DNA of 64,000 nt from Candidatus Bathyarchaeota archaeon. GTDB taxonomy: Archaea; Thermoproteota; Bathyarchaeia; Bathyarchaeales; Bathycorpusculaceae. Shown one piece after another: positions 9,063 through 18,582 of the stretch. The stretch's first letter is position 1. Each line of letters starts with the position of its first letter. The stretch lies in contig JAOZHT010000003.1 in the NCBI GenBank assembly GCA_026014735.1, positions 62,001 to 126,000 of the forward strand, written 5' to 3'. A program made the position numbers and the translations under genes. The notes below the pieces were generated by a model, which was not told where the DNA came from, did no database searches, and worked only from the letters and a program-made list of their open reading frames with translations.

Positions 9063-9863
9063 ATGACCACCAGTCTTTCTGCTTCAAAAGAATCAGATGA
9101 TAGCCTGTTCAATCCATTGCCCGCTGCCGATTCATTACTTTTGGACGATTCTTTGATTCAATTTCTTGAGTTTCCCCAACTTTTAGATTTAAACATAGGA
9201 GTAGCCATCCCAGCATACAATGAAGAAAAGAATATCGGCGATGTCCTTACTCAACTCAATCAATTAGGCTTCACAAAGATACTGGTTATCGATGGATTAT
9301 CCAGCGATGGCACTCTAAAAGTGGCTGAACGTAATGGAGCAAAAATTGTCCTGCAAGATGGACGTGGCAAGGGTCAAGCGATAAGGCAAGTTTTGAGCAA
9401 CAATTACTTAAATACAGATGCTTTGGTGCTTATGGATGCTGATGGTTCTATGTCTCCTTTGGAGGTTCCAAGGTACATTGAAGCCCTTCGTGGGGGCGCC
9501 GATGTCGTCAAGGGGTCAAGATTTATGAGCAGCGGCGGAAGCCAAGACCTCACTGCCATAAGACGATTAGGCAACACTATCATGACTGCTTCAGTCAATT
9601 TGTTATGTGGCTGCCAGTACAGTGATCTTTGCTATGGCTTTGTTGCTATGAATAGGAAAGCAGTAACGGTTTTAGGTCCCATTTTGGAAGCCAACGACTT
9701 TGAGATTGAAACTGAGGTTTTTGTGAAAGCGCATAAGCTTGGGTTGAAAGTTGTTGAGGTTCCAAGTTTTGAGTATAAGCGTAAAAGCGGCAAATCTAAC
9801 CTTAAGACATTCAGGGACGGTTATCGGATAATAAGAACTATCCTTCAATTATCTTTAATCTGA
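9063..9863 (+). CDS. Family 2 glycosyltransferase, polyprenyl-phosphate sugar synthase type (copy 1)
   Basis: A 266-residue soluble GT2 enzyme resembling archaeal dolichyl-phosphate mannose/glucose synthases, which move a hexose from a nucleotide sugar to a lipid phosphate. After about 43 variable residues the fold starts with IGVAIPAYNEEKNIG. VIDGLSSDG lies at 76-84, the metal-binding DADGS at 125-129, and VVKGSRF in the middle. There is no C-terminal membrane domain, unlike longer DPM synthases, so it would associate peripherally with the membrane. A close paralogue with a frameshift lies 1 kb downstream, and a winged-helix gene sits between them. The start is uncertain because the first 40 residues are not conserved in the paralogue. 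Confidence 0.9.
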   Translation: MTTSLSASKESDDSLFNPLPAADSLLLDDSLIQFLEFPQLLDLNIGVAIPAYNEEKNIGDVLTQLNQLGFTKILVIDGLSSDGTLKVAERNGAKIVLQDGRGKGQAIRQVLSNNYLNTDALVLMDADGSMSPLEVPRYIEALRGGADVVKGSRFMSSGGSQDLTAIRRLGNTIMTASVNLLCGCQYSDLCYGFVAMNRKAVTVLGPILEANDFEIETEVFVKAHKLGLKVVEVPSFEYKRKSGKSNLKTFRDGYRIIRTILQLSLI

Positions 9864-10316
9864 AAAGACATAATGTAATAACTTGTTTTTTTATTCTTCA
9901 TAAAAACTCGCATCTACTCGGTTAAGACACACGAAAAAGTATATGGCTAAGTTGCTTAATACTGCTACTGGTAATGCTGGAGATGGGAGGGAGGAGAAGG
10001 AAAAAACAGCATTAGTAGCTTCTTTTCTATCCGCTTCCATTAGGAAGGGACAGAAAAGGGTACCCCCCAAATGCTATCCCCCATTAGTTTTGCTCATATA
10101 TATTCAAACAAAAACTATATTGCAAATCCTTAAGAGCGCTTAAGAGAAAAGGGCATGTCTTTCAAGGAGCAAGGCGATTATAGCAAAAAATCCCAAGTAA
10201 ACTACACTGTTCAGACCCACTTCTGCCAGGAAGGGATTCGATAGTCTTAGTTACCGGTATTTCTCTTTGAGTTCTATTACCTGATAATGACTTGATTGGA
10301 TTGTGAGGTTGTTATT
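9864..10316. other. Intergenic region, no gene supported
   Basis: About 450 bases. A frame at 9943-10143 lacks a ribosome binding site and any family-like composition, so it is not called. A TATA-like CATATATATTC lies near 10096. C-runs at 10074-10079 and 10086-10090 read as G-runs on the minus strand but do not match the spacing of the promoter-like element found elsewhere. Confidence 0.4.
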
Positions 10317-10670
10317 TTGGGCAAGAATAGAGATCGCCTGAGCATAATAGCTGCAATTCTGGATGCGGCAAGCTCTGGAGCTAGCAAGACAAAAATAATG
10401 AGTGAGGCCAACCTGAGCTTCAGCTTGCTGGAAAAATATCTTTCAGTTGTGGCTAAGTCCGGGTTCATTCGGCTCGATGACCAGAAATATCAACTCACCG
10501 AGCGAGGCCACGAATTCCTCAGAGCCTACAATCAATTATATGACCGCTATTTTCAAACCAACAGAGTGCTGGAGACCTTGGATTATGAGCGGGAACGCCT
10601 AAGCAAGCTTTGTTATGGATTTCAATTTCAAGAATCAATAAAATCAGAACGCTTGCGTGACAGTTTTTGA
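10317..10670 (+). CDS. Winged-helix DNA-binding protein
   Basis: A small (117-residue) cytoplasmic winged-helix protein of the kind common in archaea as transcription regulators. An RDRLSIIAAILDAAS helix is followed by a KTKIMSEANLSF recognition-helix region, KYLSVVAKSGFI, and a wing ending in YQLTERGHEFL. A coiled C-terminal helix (about 70-110) may mediate dimers. I prefer the TTG at 10317, which has GAGGT seven bases upstream and gives the family-typical start; an earlier in-frame TTG at 10296 would add seven residues. It lies between two paralogous glycosyltransferases and could regulate them, which is positional inference only. Confidence 0.75.
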   Translation: MGKNRDRLSIIAAILDAASSGASKTKIMSEANLSFSLLEKYLSVVAKSGFIRLDDQKYQLTERGHEFLRAYNQLYDRYFQTNRVLETLDYERERLSKLCYGFQFQESIKSERLRDSF

Positions 10671-10862
10671 TTTAGGATATAGAATTTCATTACATCTTTT
10701 CTATAATGACTTAAATATTTTGTATTAACAAAGCAGGTCATCACAGGAAAGGGAGTTCAAGAATGGGCAGTGCAGTTTGTCGATGCAAGCGATTAGCTTT
10801 CTGGAGGCAAAAGCATTACGGTTACTAATTCCATTGCCATTGGAACGCTACCAACCCAGAAA

Positions 10863-11572
10863 TTGCTACATACTCCCCATCTTAGTTCAACCACGAAAAC
10901 GAAAATTGGTATAGCTATCCCTGCGTTTAACGAGGAGCAAAATATCGGTCAAATCCTCAATGAGCTAAACGGCATAGGCTATGACAACATCTTGGTTATA
11001 GATGGCTTATCAAACGATGGTACGCTCAAAGTTGCGGCGGAAAACGGCGCTAAGATCATACTTCAAGATGGACGAGGCAAGGGGCAAGCAGTAAGACAAG
11101 TTTTAAGCAATGACTACTTGAATTCAGATGTTTTGGTTCTCATGGACGCCGATGGCTCCATGTCCCCCGAGGAGGTTCCTCGTTTTGTTGCTGAGTTAAG
11201 CAAAGGTGCAGATGTCGTTAAGGGGTCGCGGTTTCTTAATGGCGGAGGCAGCCATGACATGACTGCTGTACGTAAGATCGGTAATTCAATCATGACTTCA
11301 ACAGTCAACGCCTTAAGCGGTTCGCACTACACTGACCTATGCTACGGGTTTGTTGCGTTTAAAAAAAAGCAATCAACGCTTTAGCTCCGGTTTTAGAAGC
11401 CAACAACTTTGAAATCGAAACAGAACTCTTCATAAAAGCCCAAAAACTCGGCCTCAATGTAGTTGAGGTTCCCAGTTTTGAGCATAGACGCAGAAGTGGA
11501 AAATCTCACCTTAAGACTTTCCGTGACGGATGCAAAATCCTGAAAACAATAGCGGCTGCCTCGCTAAGTTAA
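10863..11572 (+). pseudogene. Family 2 glycosyltransferase copy 2, frameshifted at an A8 run
   Basis: A close paralogue of the glycosyltransferase at 9063, with the same IGIAIPAFNEE, VIDGLSNDG, DADGS and VVKGSRF blocks. The first frame ends at 11384, just after GFVAFKKK. The missing C-terminal 60 residues (ALAPVLEANNFEIETELF and onward to HLKTFRDG) are intact in another frame and end at 11572. The break lies in an eight-A run (11361-11368); nine or six A's would restore the frame. This may be a true pseudogene, a homopolymer sequencing error, or transcriptional slippage. The start is unclear: TTG at 10863 is the first recognisable start, and the frame is open upstream to 10797. Confidence 0.85.
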
Positions 11573-11761
11573 TCTCTCCGAGTACAAAAGTTGCTTATCT
11601 CATTCCTTTGAATTGCAGGTAAGTCCAATTTAGTATGCGCTTCTACAGCTTAATCTATTTTCTATCCGTTAGAGTTCATACATCCATTAAATTCCCATTC
11701 CACGGATGATAATTACAAGCCTTTCCCAAGATACATCCACTTTTACGAGGGAGTAACAAAA

Positions 11762-12271
11762 ATGCATACTATCAGCCGGCAACTCGCTGTAACGCTACTG
11801 GTTTTGTCTGTTGTTGCAGCGGCCTTCTTCATACCTTCTTCGTTCTCTCAAGTTACCTCCCCATCACCGAGCATTCAAGAAGCATCCCTTGTATTTGATG
11901 AGGCATTCACCGCTGTCTTGTCAGCCGAAAAAGCAGGAGCTAACGTTACCGCTCTGCTATCCCAGCTTAATGTTGCTGCGGCGGGTTTGGCTTCTGCAGA
12001 AAACTCATATCTTTCTGAAGACTACACCATGGCTATCACTCAGGCGAATAGTGTACTCTCAGTTGCACAGCAAGTGAAAACCGATGCCTTAAGCTATGAA
12101 CAGGCAGCTTCAGCCAATCATAATAACGCCTTCTGGTTCAGTGTTGCTTTCGCAATAGCTATTGCGTTTGTTTTCAATTTGCTCTTATTTTTACTGTGGC
12201 GAAACATAAAGCAGAAGCATATCTGTAAATTATTAAAATCAAAGCCTAAGGTGGCTGAAACTGAAGCTTAA
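11762..12271 (+). CDS. Exported, membrane-anchored protein of unknown function
   Basis: A 169-residue protein I cannot assign. A signal peptide (about 1-30) is followed by an Ala/Ser-rich, probably all-helical extracellular part (about 35-118) with a ASLVFDEAFTAVLSAEKAGA helix. A single membrane helix (about 124-146) and a Lys-rich cytoplasmic tail follow. This outside-helix-inside layout suggests a membrane-anchored helical bundle. The next gene starts within or just after its stop codon, so the two are probably translated together. GGGAG lies eight bases before the ATG. Anything beyond surface location is speculation. Confidence 0.7.
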   Translation: MHTISRQLAVTLLVLSVVAAAFFIPSSFSQVTSPSPSIQEASLVFDEAFTAVLSAEKAGANVTALLSQLNVAAAGLASAENSYLSEDYTMAITQANSVLSVAQQVKTDALSYEQAASANHNNAFWFSVAFAIAIAFVFNLLLFLLWRNIKQKHICKLLKSKPKVAETEA

Positions 12272-12869
12272 AGAATATAAAATATTTTTCTTGGCTGTCG
12301 GCCTGATTGGCACTTTGTTAATCGCTGCTCTCCCTGTCATTAGCGTTATTAGCTTTCCCAACGGGGAATCTTTTTCAGAATTATATCTGCTGGGCCCTGA
12401 ACAGCTAGCCCAGAATTACCCTTCGAACATAACTATAGGTCAAAACTATATGATTTACGCCAATGTAGTCAATCATCTGAAATCAGCAGGATACTATGTT
12501 TTGTACGTGAAATTTCAAAACGGAACAGCCCTGCTGCCTGATATTGTTAACAAGACTCCTAGTCAAGTTGCACCGGTTTTGGAGTACCGGTTTCTTATTC
12601 CTGACGGCGGCAAATGGAGTAGTCCCTTTACGTTTTCGGTCTCAAATGCATCAATAGCTGGCAATCAATCGATTGTCAATCGCTTAACCATCAATGGCTT
12701 AACCTTCAATGTTGATGTACCATCTGTCTGGGACACAAACAGCACCTCATTTCCCCATAGGCTAATTTTTGAGCTTTGGCTATACAATTCTTCCTCCGGA
12801 TATGTTCAATATCACAACCGATATGTCGATTTGAAACTGAATTTAATCAAAGAATTGGCCGAGACTTGA
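12261..12869 (+). CDS. Exported protein resembling the extracellular half of DUF1616
   Basis: A single-membrane-segment protein of about 200 residues. After a hydrophobic N-terminus it shows FSELYLLGPEQLAQNYPSN and then IGQNYMIYANVVNH, resembling the C-terminal extracellular part of DUF1616 proteins, here without the usual N-terminal membrane half. That membrane half appears separately at 26.9-27.5 kb. The first standard start is TTG at 12291, but the frame runs upstream through KLKEYKIFF, a typical signal-peptide n-region. I therefore give the CTG at 12261, which overlaps the previous gene's end, as the more sensible start; this is uncertain. Function unknown, probably surface-associated. 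Confidence 0.65.
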   Translation: MKLKEYKIFFLAVGLIGTLLIAALPVISVISFPNGESFSELYLLGPEQLAQNYPSNITIGQNYMIYANVVNHLKSAGYYVLYVKFQNGTALLPDIVNKTPSQVAPVLEYRFLIPDGGKWSSPFTFSVSNASIAGNQSIVNRLTINGLTFNVDVPSVWDTNSTSFPHRLIFELWLYNSSSGYVQYHNRYVDLKLNLIKELAET

Positions 12870-12965
12870 TTTGACCTGTTTGCCGAATACCTTCATGGTT
12901 GGAAAAACCTGTAATTGTTTTTCTTAAGAATCAATGCCCTCCAACAATAATATGGTGTGTACAAA

Positions 12966-13961
12966 ATGTCTGACTCAAGATTGAAAATAGCGATAGTTGG
13001 ATTGGGAAAAATGGGTTTGCTGCATGCAAGCCTTCTAAGTACCCTACCTGAAACACAAATAGTTGCCGTATGCGACAAGAGCGCTTTAATGAATATGGTA
13101 TTCAAGAAAGTTTTCTCTAAAAAAGACATAAAAGTCCTTAACAATACTGACAAGCTATCTGGGCTCGATCTAGATGCAGTTTATGTAACAACTCCGATTT
13201 CATCACATTATCCAATAATTAAAGAACTCTTAACAACTCAAATTACTCGTAACATATTTGTTGAGAAAACACTTGCCTCAAATTATGATCAATCAAAAGA
13301 ATTATGTGAGCTTGCTAAGAAAAATGGCAGTTTAACCATGGTTGGTTACATGAAGCGGTATTCTGCTGTTTTTGGGAAGGCAAAGCAGTTACTAAGAGAA
13401 GGAAAATTGGGGGAACCGCAATCCTTTAAATCTTATGCTTTCTCATCTGATTTTCTTGGTTTAACTAAAGAATCTCAAACATCAGCAGCTCGCGGTGGCG
13501 CCATTAAGGATATCGGTTGCCACATAATAGACTTGACGTTATGGTTACTGGGCGATTTTAAGGTAACTGGTATCTTATCTTGTACAAAGAGCGGGGAGGC
13601 TGAGACTTCTGTTTCATTTAACGTTTTAAATCCCGATGGTGTGCCTGGCCAGTTCGATATTTCACAATGCGTTCCAAATTATAGACTGCCTGAATTCGGC
13701 TGCTCCATTAAGGGGCCAAAGGGAGCAATTGATGTGAACGATGACCGTGTTTTCCTTACTTTGAAGGACGGGACCAAACAAAGTTGGTATCGGCAAAACC
13801 TCGATGACAGTGTCCAATTTGCACTGGGCGAAACAGAGTATTTCCGAGAAAACCAGGAATATATTAACGCGTTAAAGATGGGTCGTGGGGCCGAACCGCC
13901 GTTCGAATCGGCGTCAAAGGTCGATTATATTATCGGCGAAGTGAAAAGGGAGTTGCTTTAA
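12966..13961 (+). CDS. Gfo/Idh/MocA-family NAD(P)-dependent oxidoreductase
   Basis: A 331-residue cytoplasmic sugar oxidoreductase-like protein. The Rossmann motif is VGLGKMG near residues 12-18. A VEKTLASN segment, corresponding to the catalytic EKP-type lysine motif, is near 100, and a GGAIKDIGCHIIDL segment near 180 matches the HxxD region of the second domain. Family members oxidise or reduce hydroxyls of sugars, inositols or nucleotide sugars; the substrate is not predictable. It is followed after one base by an unknown gene and then by a glycosyltransferase, so it probably supplies or modifies a glycan precursor. ATG at 12966 is chosen; a GTG three codons earlier is possible. Confidence 0.88.
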   Translation: MSDSRLKIAIVGLGKMGLLHASLLSTLPETQIVAVCDKSALMNMVFKKVFSKKDIKVLNNTDKLSGLDLDAVYVTTPISSHYPIIKELLTTQITRNIFVEKTLASNYDQSKELCELAKKNGSLTMVGYMKRYSAVFGKAKQLLREGKLGEPQSFKSYAFSSDFLGLTKESQTSAARGGAIKDIGCHIIDLTLWLLGDFKVTGILSCTKSGEAETSVSFNVLNPDGVPGQFDISQCVPNYRLPEFGCSIKGPKGAIDVNDDRVFLTLKDGTKQSWYRQNLDDSVQFALGETEYFRENQEYINALKMGRGAEPPFESASKVDYIIGEVKRELL

Positions 13962-13962
13962 A

Positions 13963-14889
13963 ATGGATAGGTTGCTACTTGTCGGTGATAATCCCTTCCA
14001 GGGAATTAGCCATCTTTCTCAAGAACGGGCTAGAAGTCGTGGCGAAGTTATCCAATCCCCGGCTGACCGCGCGGCTGAGGTTGTTTTGGCTGCTCTAAAG
14101 AATGGTGCTAATGGTTTTTCGTTTTCAGTTAGTGATCTAACCTTATCGATACTACGCTCTTTACGTGAGAAAAACGATATTGATATAGAAATCTACCCGA
14201 TGGTGCCTTACGCTTTTGAATATGTGAGAATAGCAACCCAGACTGGCACTCCTGGATTAGTGAAGAGGTTTGCCAAGCAAGTTGCTGTCTCTGGTGATGT
14301 TGGAGCCGTTTTAGCGGGATTTTGGTCGGTTGCCCGAGTCGATCCTGAAGGTTTCATGAACACATACCTTGCCTACGAGTTATCTAGAATTAAGTCTGCT
14401 GCTGGCAGAAAAGCAAAGATGGTCTCTGTCATGCTCAACGAAGTAATAGGTGACATGGGTTTAGCACTCGATCTTGACTGGCTATTTTTATCTTTCATAA
14501 AGTATCTGTCTACCCGGGGAATAACACCTGGATTCAATACGAGAAATTTCCCCTTCCTTGTAAGAAAGTTTACTGAGTGGGGGATAAACTTGGATAAAAT
14601 CCTGATTGTTACGCCTTTAAATGAAGCTGGCTTCCAGATGAATCCATCCAGACAGGCCTGTGAAGACACCTTGAATTCGCTCAAGTCCCCCAACGTCATT
14701 GCCATAAGCGTTTTTGCGGCTGGCTACATTAAACCCCCTCAAACGTTGGCTTATCTTAATACTCTGAGGAATCTTAGAGGTGTCCTTGCTGGAGTGTCGA
14801 GTCAGAAGCAAGCGGTTGAAACCTTTGGGCTTTTCAAGAACAATCTGGTTTACAATAAAGGTAAACTGCAAAAGCCCTTAATAGTTTAG
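13963..14889 (+). CDS. Conserved protein of unknown function, possible TIM-barrel fold
   Basis: A 308-residue soluble protein starting one base after the oxidoreductase stop, so translation is probably coupled. It opens with LLLVGDNPFQGISHLSQERA. It alternates predicted strands and helices through ANGFSFSVSD, EIYPMVPYAFEY, GITPGFNTRNFP, ILIVTPLNEAGF and NVIAISVFAAGYIKPPQ, a rhythm compatible with a (beta/alpha)8 barrel. I do not recognise the family and see no diagnostic catalytic set. Its position in a glycan operon between an oxidoreductase and a glycosyltransferase suggests a role in sugar metabolism, which remains inference. Confidence 0.75.
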   Translation: MDRLLLVGDNPFQGISHLSQERARSRGEVIQSPADRAAEVVLAALKNGANGFSFSVSDLTLSILRSLREKNDIDIEIYPMVPYAFEYVRIATQTGTPGLVKRFAKQVAVSGDVGAVLAGFWSVARVDPEGFMNTYLAYELSRIKSAAGRKAKMVSVMLNEVIGDMGLALDLDWLFLSFIKYLSTRGITPGFNTRNFPFLVRKFTEWGINLDKILIVTPLNEAGFQMNPSRQACEDTLNSLKSPNVIAISVFAAGYIKPPQTLAYLNTLRNLRGVLAGVSSQKQAVETFGLFKNNLVYNKGKLQKPLIV

Positions 14890-14909
14890 CGTTTAGGTGT
14901 GTTTTAGAT

Positions 14910-16058
14910 ATGCTAGATATTGCTTCAACTGTTTTTTATATTTTAACATTTGTTCCTATCGGGCTTTTAATAAGTTACGGTTCAATCATCGTTTATTATG
15001 GAAGGAAAAACCTAGTTTTGCTAAAACCCCCGAATCAAGTTTATGAGCCTTCCGTGTCAGTTGTAGTGGCAACCCATAATGAATCAAAGATTATCTCAAA
15101 AAAAATTGAGAATCTTCTATCCAGTTCATATCCACAAGCCAAACTCGAAATTCTATTTGCCGACGATTCGAATGACGCTACCCCACAAATTATCTCTAAG
15201 TATGCGGAAAAGTCGCCTAACATCCGATTGATGCATTTTGAGAAGAGGATGGGGTATAGTCCATCGATGCTTGCCGGTTGTCAGGCAGCTAAGGGTGAGA
15301 TTATAATCTTAAACGATGCTGCTTCATTTCTTGAGCCATCCTCTATATCGATTATGGTGGAGCGCTTCAAGGATCCAAAGATTGGCGTTGTTAGCGGACG
15401 CGACGTTATCTTAAATACTGACGAAGATGCGGGCAAGTCAGAGAGTATCTATCAGAGGCTCTATAATTTCTTGAGAGTTGCTGAAACTAACATGGATTCA
15501 ACCTTCTACATTAAGGGAGAAGCAGCTGCTGTTAGAAAGAGTGCTCTAGATAACTTGCAGGCGTCAACTGAAACATTTGATACGACTGTGGGGTTAGCGG
15601 CAAGACGCGAAGGTTTCAAGGTTATTTATGATCCTACTGTTAGCTTTCATGAGTATGCGCCTGCTACTCATTCAGGCAGGGTTCAGCAAAAGACGATTAG
15701 AGCCGCTCACTTGATGAGGGTTCTCTGGCGATACAAGGATATGATGTTTAAACCAGGATACGGCAAATATGGTTCCTTGATTTTGCCTTTCAATTTTGCG
15801 CTATTGACTCTTTTACCTGTTTTTATTTTAGTTTGGTCCTGTTCACTTGTTGTTCTGACTTTCTTGAATTTGAGTGCGGCTGTTTACTTTTGGTCTTTAA
15901 TTGGTATTGCAGTTTTGCTGTTGTTAGTTTTTTCTCGACGGATTTTGGTTACTTTCGTCGAATTCGAATATTCTTTGCTTAAGGCTATCTATCAAATCAT
16001 TTTTGTCAAAAAAGTGCACGACAAAATTGATACGGTTGCATCGACTCGAAGAGTCTAG
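14910..16058 (+). CDS. Membrane-bound family 2 glycosyltransferase
   Basis: A 382-residue GT2 enzyme anchored by an N-terminal membrane helix (about 5-28) and two C-terminal helices (about 290-345). The catalytic domain starts at [18 protein letters not shown], with FADDSNDAT near 85 and a [15 protein letters not shown] segment where the DxD motif would be. There it reads N-D-A, so the metal-binding site is atypical. FHEYAPAT and the later [14 protein letters not shown] segment replace the QxxRW of processive enzymes with a related H-x-x-R-V-L-W. It likely extends a lipid- or protein-linked glycan at the inner membrane face. It follows the unknown gene by 20 bases. Confidence 0.88.
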   Translation: MLDIASTVFYILTFVPIGLLISYGSIIVYYGRKNLVLLKPPNQVYEPSVSVVVATHNESKIISKKIENLLSSSYPQAKLEILFADDSNDATPQIISKYAEKSPNIRLMHFEKRMGYSPSMLAGCQAAKGEIIILNDAASFLEPSSISIMVERFKDPKIGVVSGRDVILNTDEDAGKSESIYQRLYNFLRVAETNMDSTFYIKGEAAAVRKSALDNLQASTETFDTTVGLAARREGFKVIYDPTVSFHEYAPATHSGRVQQKTIRAAHLMRVLWRYKDMMFKPGYGKYGSLILPFNFALLTLLPVFILVWSCSLVVLTFLNLSAAVYFWSLIGIAVLLLLVFSRRILVTFVEFEYSLLKAIYQIIFVKKVHDKIDTVASTRRV

Positions 16059-16108
16059 GCTTGGTTTATTTAGTTAAAATGGCAAGAGAAGAATCGAGGG
16101 TTTTTGGT

Positions 16109-17167
16109 ATGGAAAAGATGGAAACGAAGAAGGCGTTAATAACTGGGATAACTGGTCAAGACGGTTCTTACTTAGCTGAGTTCTTACTCTCGAAGGGCTA
16201 CGAGGTGCATGGAATTATCCGGAGGGCCAGCACTTTTAACACGGGTAGAATTGACCACATTTATTCAGATCCTCATGAACGTGGAGCACGACTCTTCCTG
16301 CACTACGGTGATGTTTCCGATTCGGAGCAGACTTCAACTGTTCTCAGTGATGTGGCGCCGGGTGAGATTTATCATCTGGGCGCTCAGAGCCATGTGAAAG
16401 TTAGTTTTAGTATGCCTGAGTATACTGGGAACGTTACGGGGTTGGGGACTGTAAGGTTGCTTGAGTCTATTAGGCGTAGTTGTGTTAAGTCAAAGTTTTA
16501 TCAGGCTTCAAGCAGCGAAATGTTTGGGCGGTCGCCCTCGCCGCAGAATGAAGAGACCCCTTTCAGCCCCACAAGCCCGTATGCGGTGGCTAAGGTTTAT
16601 GCTTTTTGGATGGCTAAGAATTACCGATTGGGGTACAATATGTTTGCCTGTAACGGTATCCTTTTTAATCATGAGTCTCCGAGGAGGGGTGAAGTGTTTG
16701 TTACCCGAAAGATAACTATGGCTATCGCTAGCATACTGGCGAAGAAACAAGAGTTTCTCTATCTAGGTAACATGGAACCCAAACGTGATTGGGGTTACGC
16801 TCCAGAATACGTGGAGGTTATGTGGAAGATTCTACAGCAAGAGGTTCCTGATGATTTTGTTGTCGGAACTGGTGAGCAACATTCAGTAAAGGAATTTGTC
16901 AATGAAGCCTTCGCGTATGTTGGACTAGATTCAGAAAGGCATACTAAAACAGACTCAAGGTATTTCCGACCGACCGAAACTGATGATTTAGCCGCTGATG
17001 CTAAGAAGATTAAAAAAGTTACCAAATGGGAAGCTAAAGTGAGGTTTAAGGATTTGGTTAAGATAATGATTGATGCTGACATGCGTAGAGCCGGATTAAA
17101 GCCAATAGGTGAGGGCGATGCTATTCTACAGAGAAAGTTTCCTGATAAATGGTGGAGTGACGATTGA
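16109..17167 (+). CDS. gmd: GDP-mannose 4,6-dehydratase
   Basis: A 352-residue extended short-chain dehydrogenase that converts GDP-mannose to GDP-4-keto-6-deoxymannose. The NADP-binding [14 protein letters not shown] near the start, [20 protein letters not shown], the SSSEMFG block and the [13 protein letters not shown] catalytic Tyr-Lys motif are diagnostic, as is [16 protein letters not shown]. Length matches the family. ATG at 16109 is favoured because GAGGG lies eight bases upstream; an in-frame ATG 16 codons earlier is less likely. Its TGA overlaps the ATG of the next gene by one base, so the two steps of GDP-deoxysugar synthesis are coupled. Confidence 0.96.
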   Translation: MEKMETKKALITGITGQDGSYLAEFLLSKGYEVHGIIRRASTFNTGRIDHIYSDPHERGARLFLHYGDVSDSEQTSTVLSDVAPGEIYHLGAQSHVKVSFSMPEYTGNVTGLGTVRLLESIRRSCVKSKFYQASSSEMFGRSPSPQNEETPFSPTSPYAVAKVYAFWMAKNYRLGYNMFACNGILFNHESPRRGEVFVTRKITMAIASILAKKQEFLYLGNMEPKRDWGYAPEYVEVMWKILQQEVPDDFVVGTGEQHSVKEFVNEAFAYVGLDSERHTKTDSRYFRPTETDDLAADAKKIKKVTKWEAKVRFKDLVKIMIDADMRRAGLKPIGEGDAILQRKFPDKWWSDD

Positions 17168-18108
17168 TGTCGTTTTGGGCTGATAAGCGTATTCTCTTAA
17201 CCGGTGGAGCTGGCTTTTTGGGCTCTGCTGTTTTTCAGAATCTAACTACGCGGAGAGGCGTTTTGCAGAATCAGATTGTTATTCCTCGGAGTAGCACGGT
17301 AGATTTGAGAGTTTGGGAAGATTGCAGGAAAGCAGTAAAAGACATAGACGTCGTTATCCATCTTGCCGCGAGGGTTGGCGGTATAGGTTTCAACCAAAAG
17401 AATCCTGGAACTTTATTTTACGATAACATTCTTATGGGTGCTCAGCTTATGGAGGCTTCTCGGCGTGAAGGGGTTGAAAAATTTGTTCAGGTGGGGACAG
17501 TCTGTTCTTACCCAAAATTCACTCTCGTCCCATTCAAAGAAGACGATTTATGGAATGGATATCCTGAAGAAACCAACGCTCCCTATGGTGTAGCCAAGAA
17601 GTCCCTGCTTGTCATGGCTAATGCTTATCGACAGCAGTATGGCATGAACATAATTTATCTGTTGCCAGTCAACTTGTATGGTCCAAAGGATAATTTTGAT
17701 TTGGCTTCTTCCCATGTTATTCCAGCACTAATCCGAAAATTCGTAGAAGCTGTTGAGCGAAATGATAAAGAAGTACCTGTTTGGGGATCTGGTTCTGCTT
17801 CGCGTGAGTTCTTGTTTGTCGATGACGCGGCTGAAGGCATCATGCTTGCCACTGAAAAATATGATAAAGCCGACCCCGTTAATTTGGGGACAGGGCATGA
17901 AATTAAAATTAAAGATCTCGTTGAGCTAATTTCGATATTAACTGGTTTTGAGGGTGAAATAGTTTGGGAATCTTCGAAACCTGATGGTCAACCGAGAAGA
18001 CGCTTAGATGTGAGCAGGGCAAAGTCTGAGTTTGGTTTTGAAGCTAAAACAGATTTTGTTGAAGGACTAAAAAAGACCATTGAATGGTATAAAGTAAACA
18101 AGGTCTAA
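17167..18108 (+). CDS. fcl: GDP-L-fucose synthase-like epimerase/reductase
   Basis: A 313-residue NAD(P)-dependent epimerase/reductase that would complete GDP-L-fucose (or a related GDP-deoxyhexose) from the product of the preceding dehydratase. [10 protein letters not shown] is the nucleotide-binding motif. [12 protein letters not shown] is characteristic of GDP-fucose synthases, GTVCSYP carries the active Ser/Cys region, and PYGVAKKS holds the catalytic Tyr and Lys. YGPKDNFD and [14 protein letters not shown] follow as expected. It starts at an ATG overlapping the gmd stop. A decayed relative lies at 19.95-20.45 kb. The exact final sugar cannot be decided from sequence. Confidence 0.93.
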   Translation: MSFWADKRILLTGGAGFLGSAVFQNLTTRRGVLQNQIVIPRSSTVDLRVWEDCRKAVKDIDVVIHLAARVGGIGFNQKNPGTLFYDNILMGAQLMEASRREGVEKFVQVGTVCSYPKFTLVPFKEDDLWNGYPEETNAPYGVAKKSLLVMANAYRQQYGMNIIYLLPVNLYGPKDNFDLASSHVIPALIRKFVEAVERNDKEVPVWGSGSASREFLFVDDAAEGIMLATEKYDKADPVNLGTGHEIKIKDLVELISILTGFEGEIVWESSKPDGQPRRRLDVSRAKSEFGFEAKTDFVEGLKKTIEWYKVNKV

Positions 18109-18120
18109 GAGGCTTTAAGG

Positions 18121-18582
18121 ATGATTTCTAAGAGAAAATGTGGCTTTATTCCAGAGCCCCTGTTTAGCCAGATAGTAGATTGGATGCCGATTGCTTCAGT
18201 GGAAGCTGTTACAGTGCTTGATGGTTCTTTGCTTTTCCTAAAGAGGAAGAACCCACCCGCCGCGGGGTTATGGTGGTTTGCGGGTGGAAGAATCCATAAG
18301 GGCGAATCTTTCGAAGATGCCCTTCATAGGGAAGTGAAGGAGGAAACCGGGCTTGAAATCGAGTCTCTTCAATTAATAAACGTGTATTCAAGAGTTTTTT
18401 CAGAGCGGCATGATATTACGATACTTTATTTATGCAAATGTAAGGGAAAAGTTGTCCTTGACAATGAGCACTTGGAATACATGCTGTTAAAGGAACCGCC
18501 TGCAGATTTGCACCCTTACCTTCAAGAAGTGATTATTGACTGCGCAGAGAATTTGAAGGGCTTTATAGAATGCAAAGAATGA
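18121..18582 (+). CDS. Nudix hydrolase, GDP-mannose mannosyl hydrolase-like
   Basis: A 153-residue Nudix protein with a perfect box: G56, E62, then R70-E-V-K-E-E-T-G-L78. The N-terminal part (IPEPLFSQIVDWMPI, SVEAVTVLDGSLLFLKR, GLWWFAGGRIHKGES) resembles the GDP-mannose mannosyl hydrolases found beside gmd/fcl in bacterial polysaccharide clusters, which split GDP-sugars to GDP and sugar. Here it lies directly downstream of gmd and fcl, which supports a GDP-sugar substrate and a role in controlling precursor levels. Its stop overlaps the start of the next glycosyltransferase. Confidence 0.88.
   Translation: MISKRKCGFIPEPLFSQIVDWMPIASVEAVTVLDGSLLFLKRKNPPAAGLWWFAGGRIHKGESFEDALHREVKEETGLEIESLQLINVYSRVFSERHDITILYLCKCKGKVVLDNEHLEYMLLKEPPADLHPYLQEVIIDCAENLKGFIECKE

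Noticed and set aside
10067-10105. Minus-strand TATA-like sequence with G-runs, considered as a further copy of the promoter-like element
   Set aside because: The order and spacing differ: GAGC precedes the G-runs and there is no 12-base spacer followed by GAGCARCAG.
9943-10143. A 66-codon frame between the glycosyltransferase and the winged-helix gene
   Set aside because: No start signal, no family features and C/A-biased composition in the second half.
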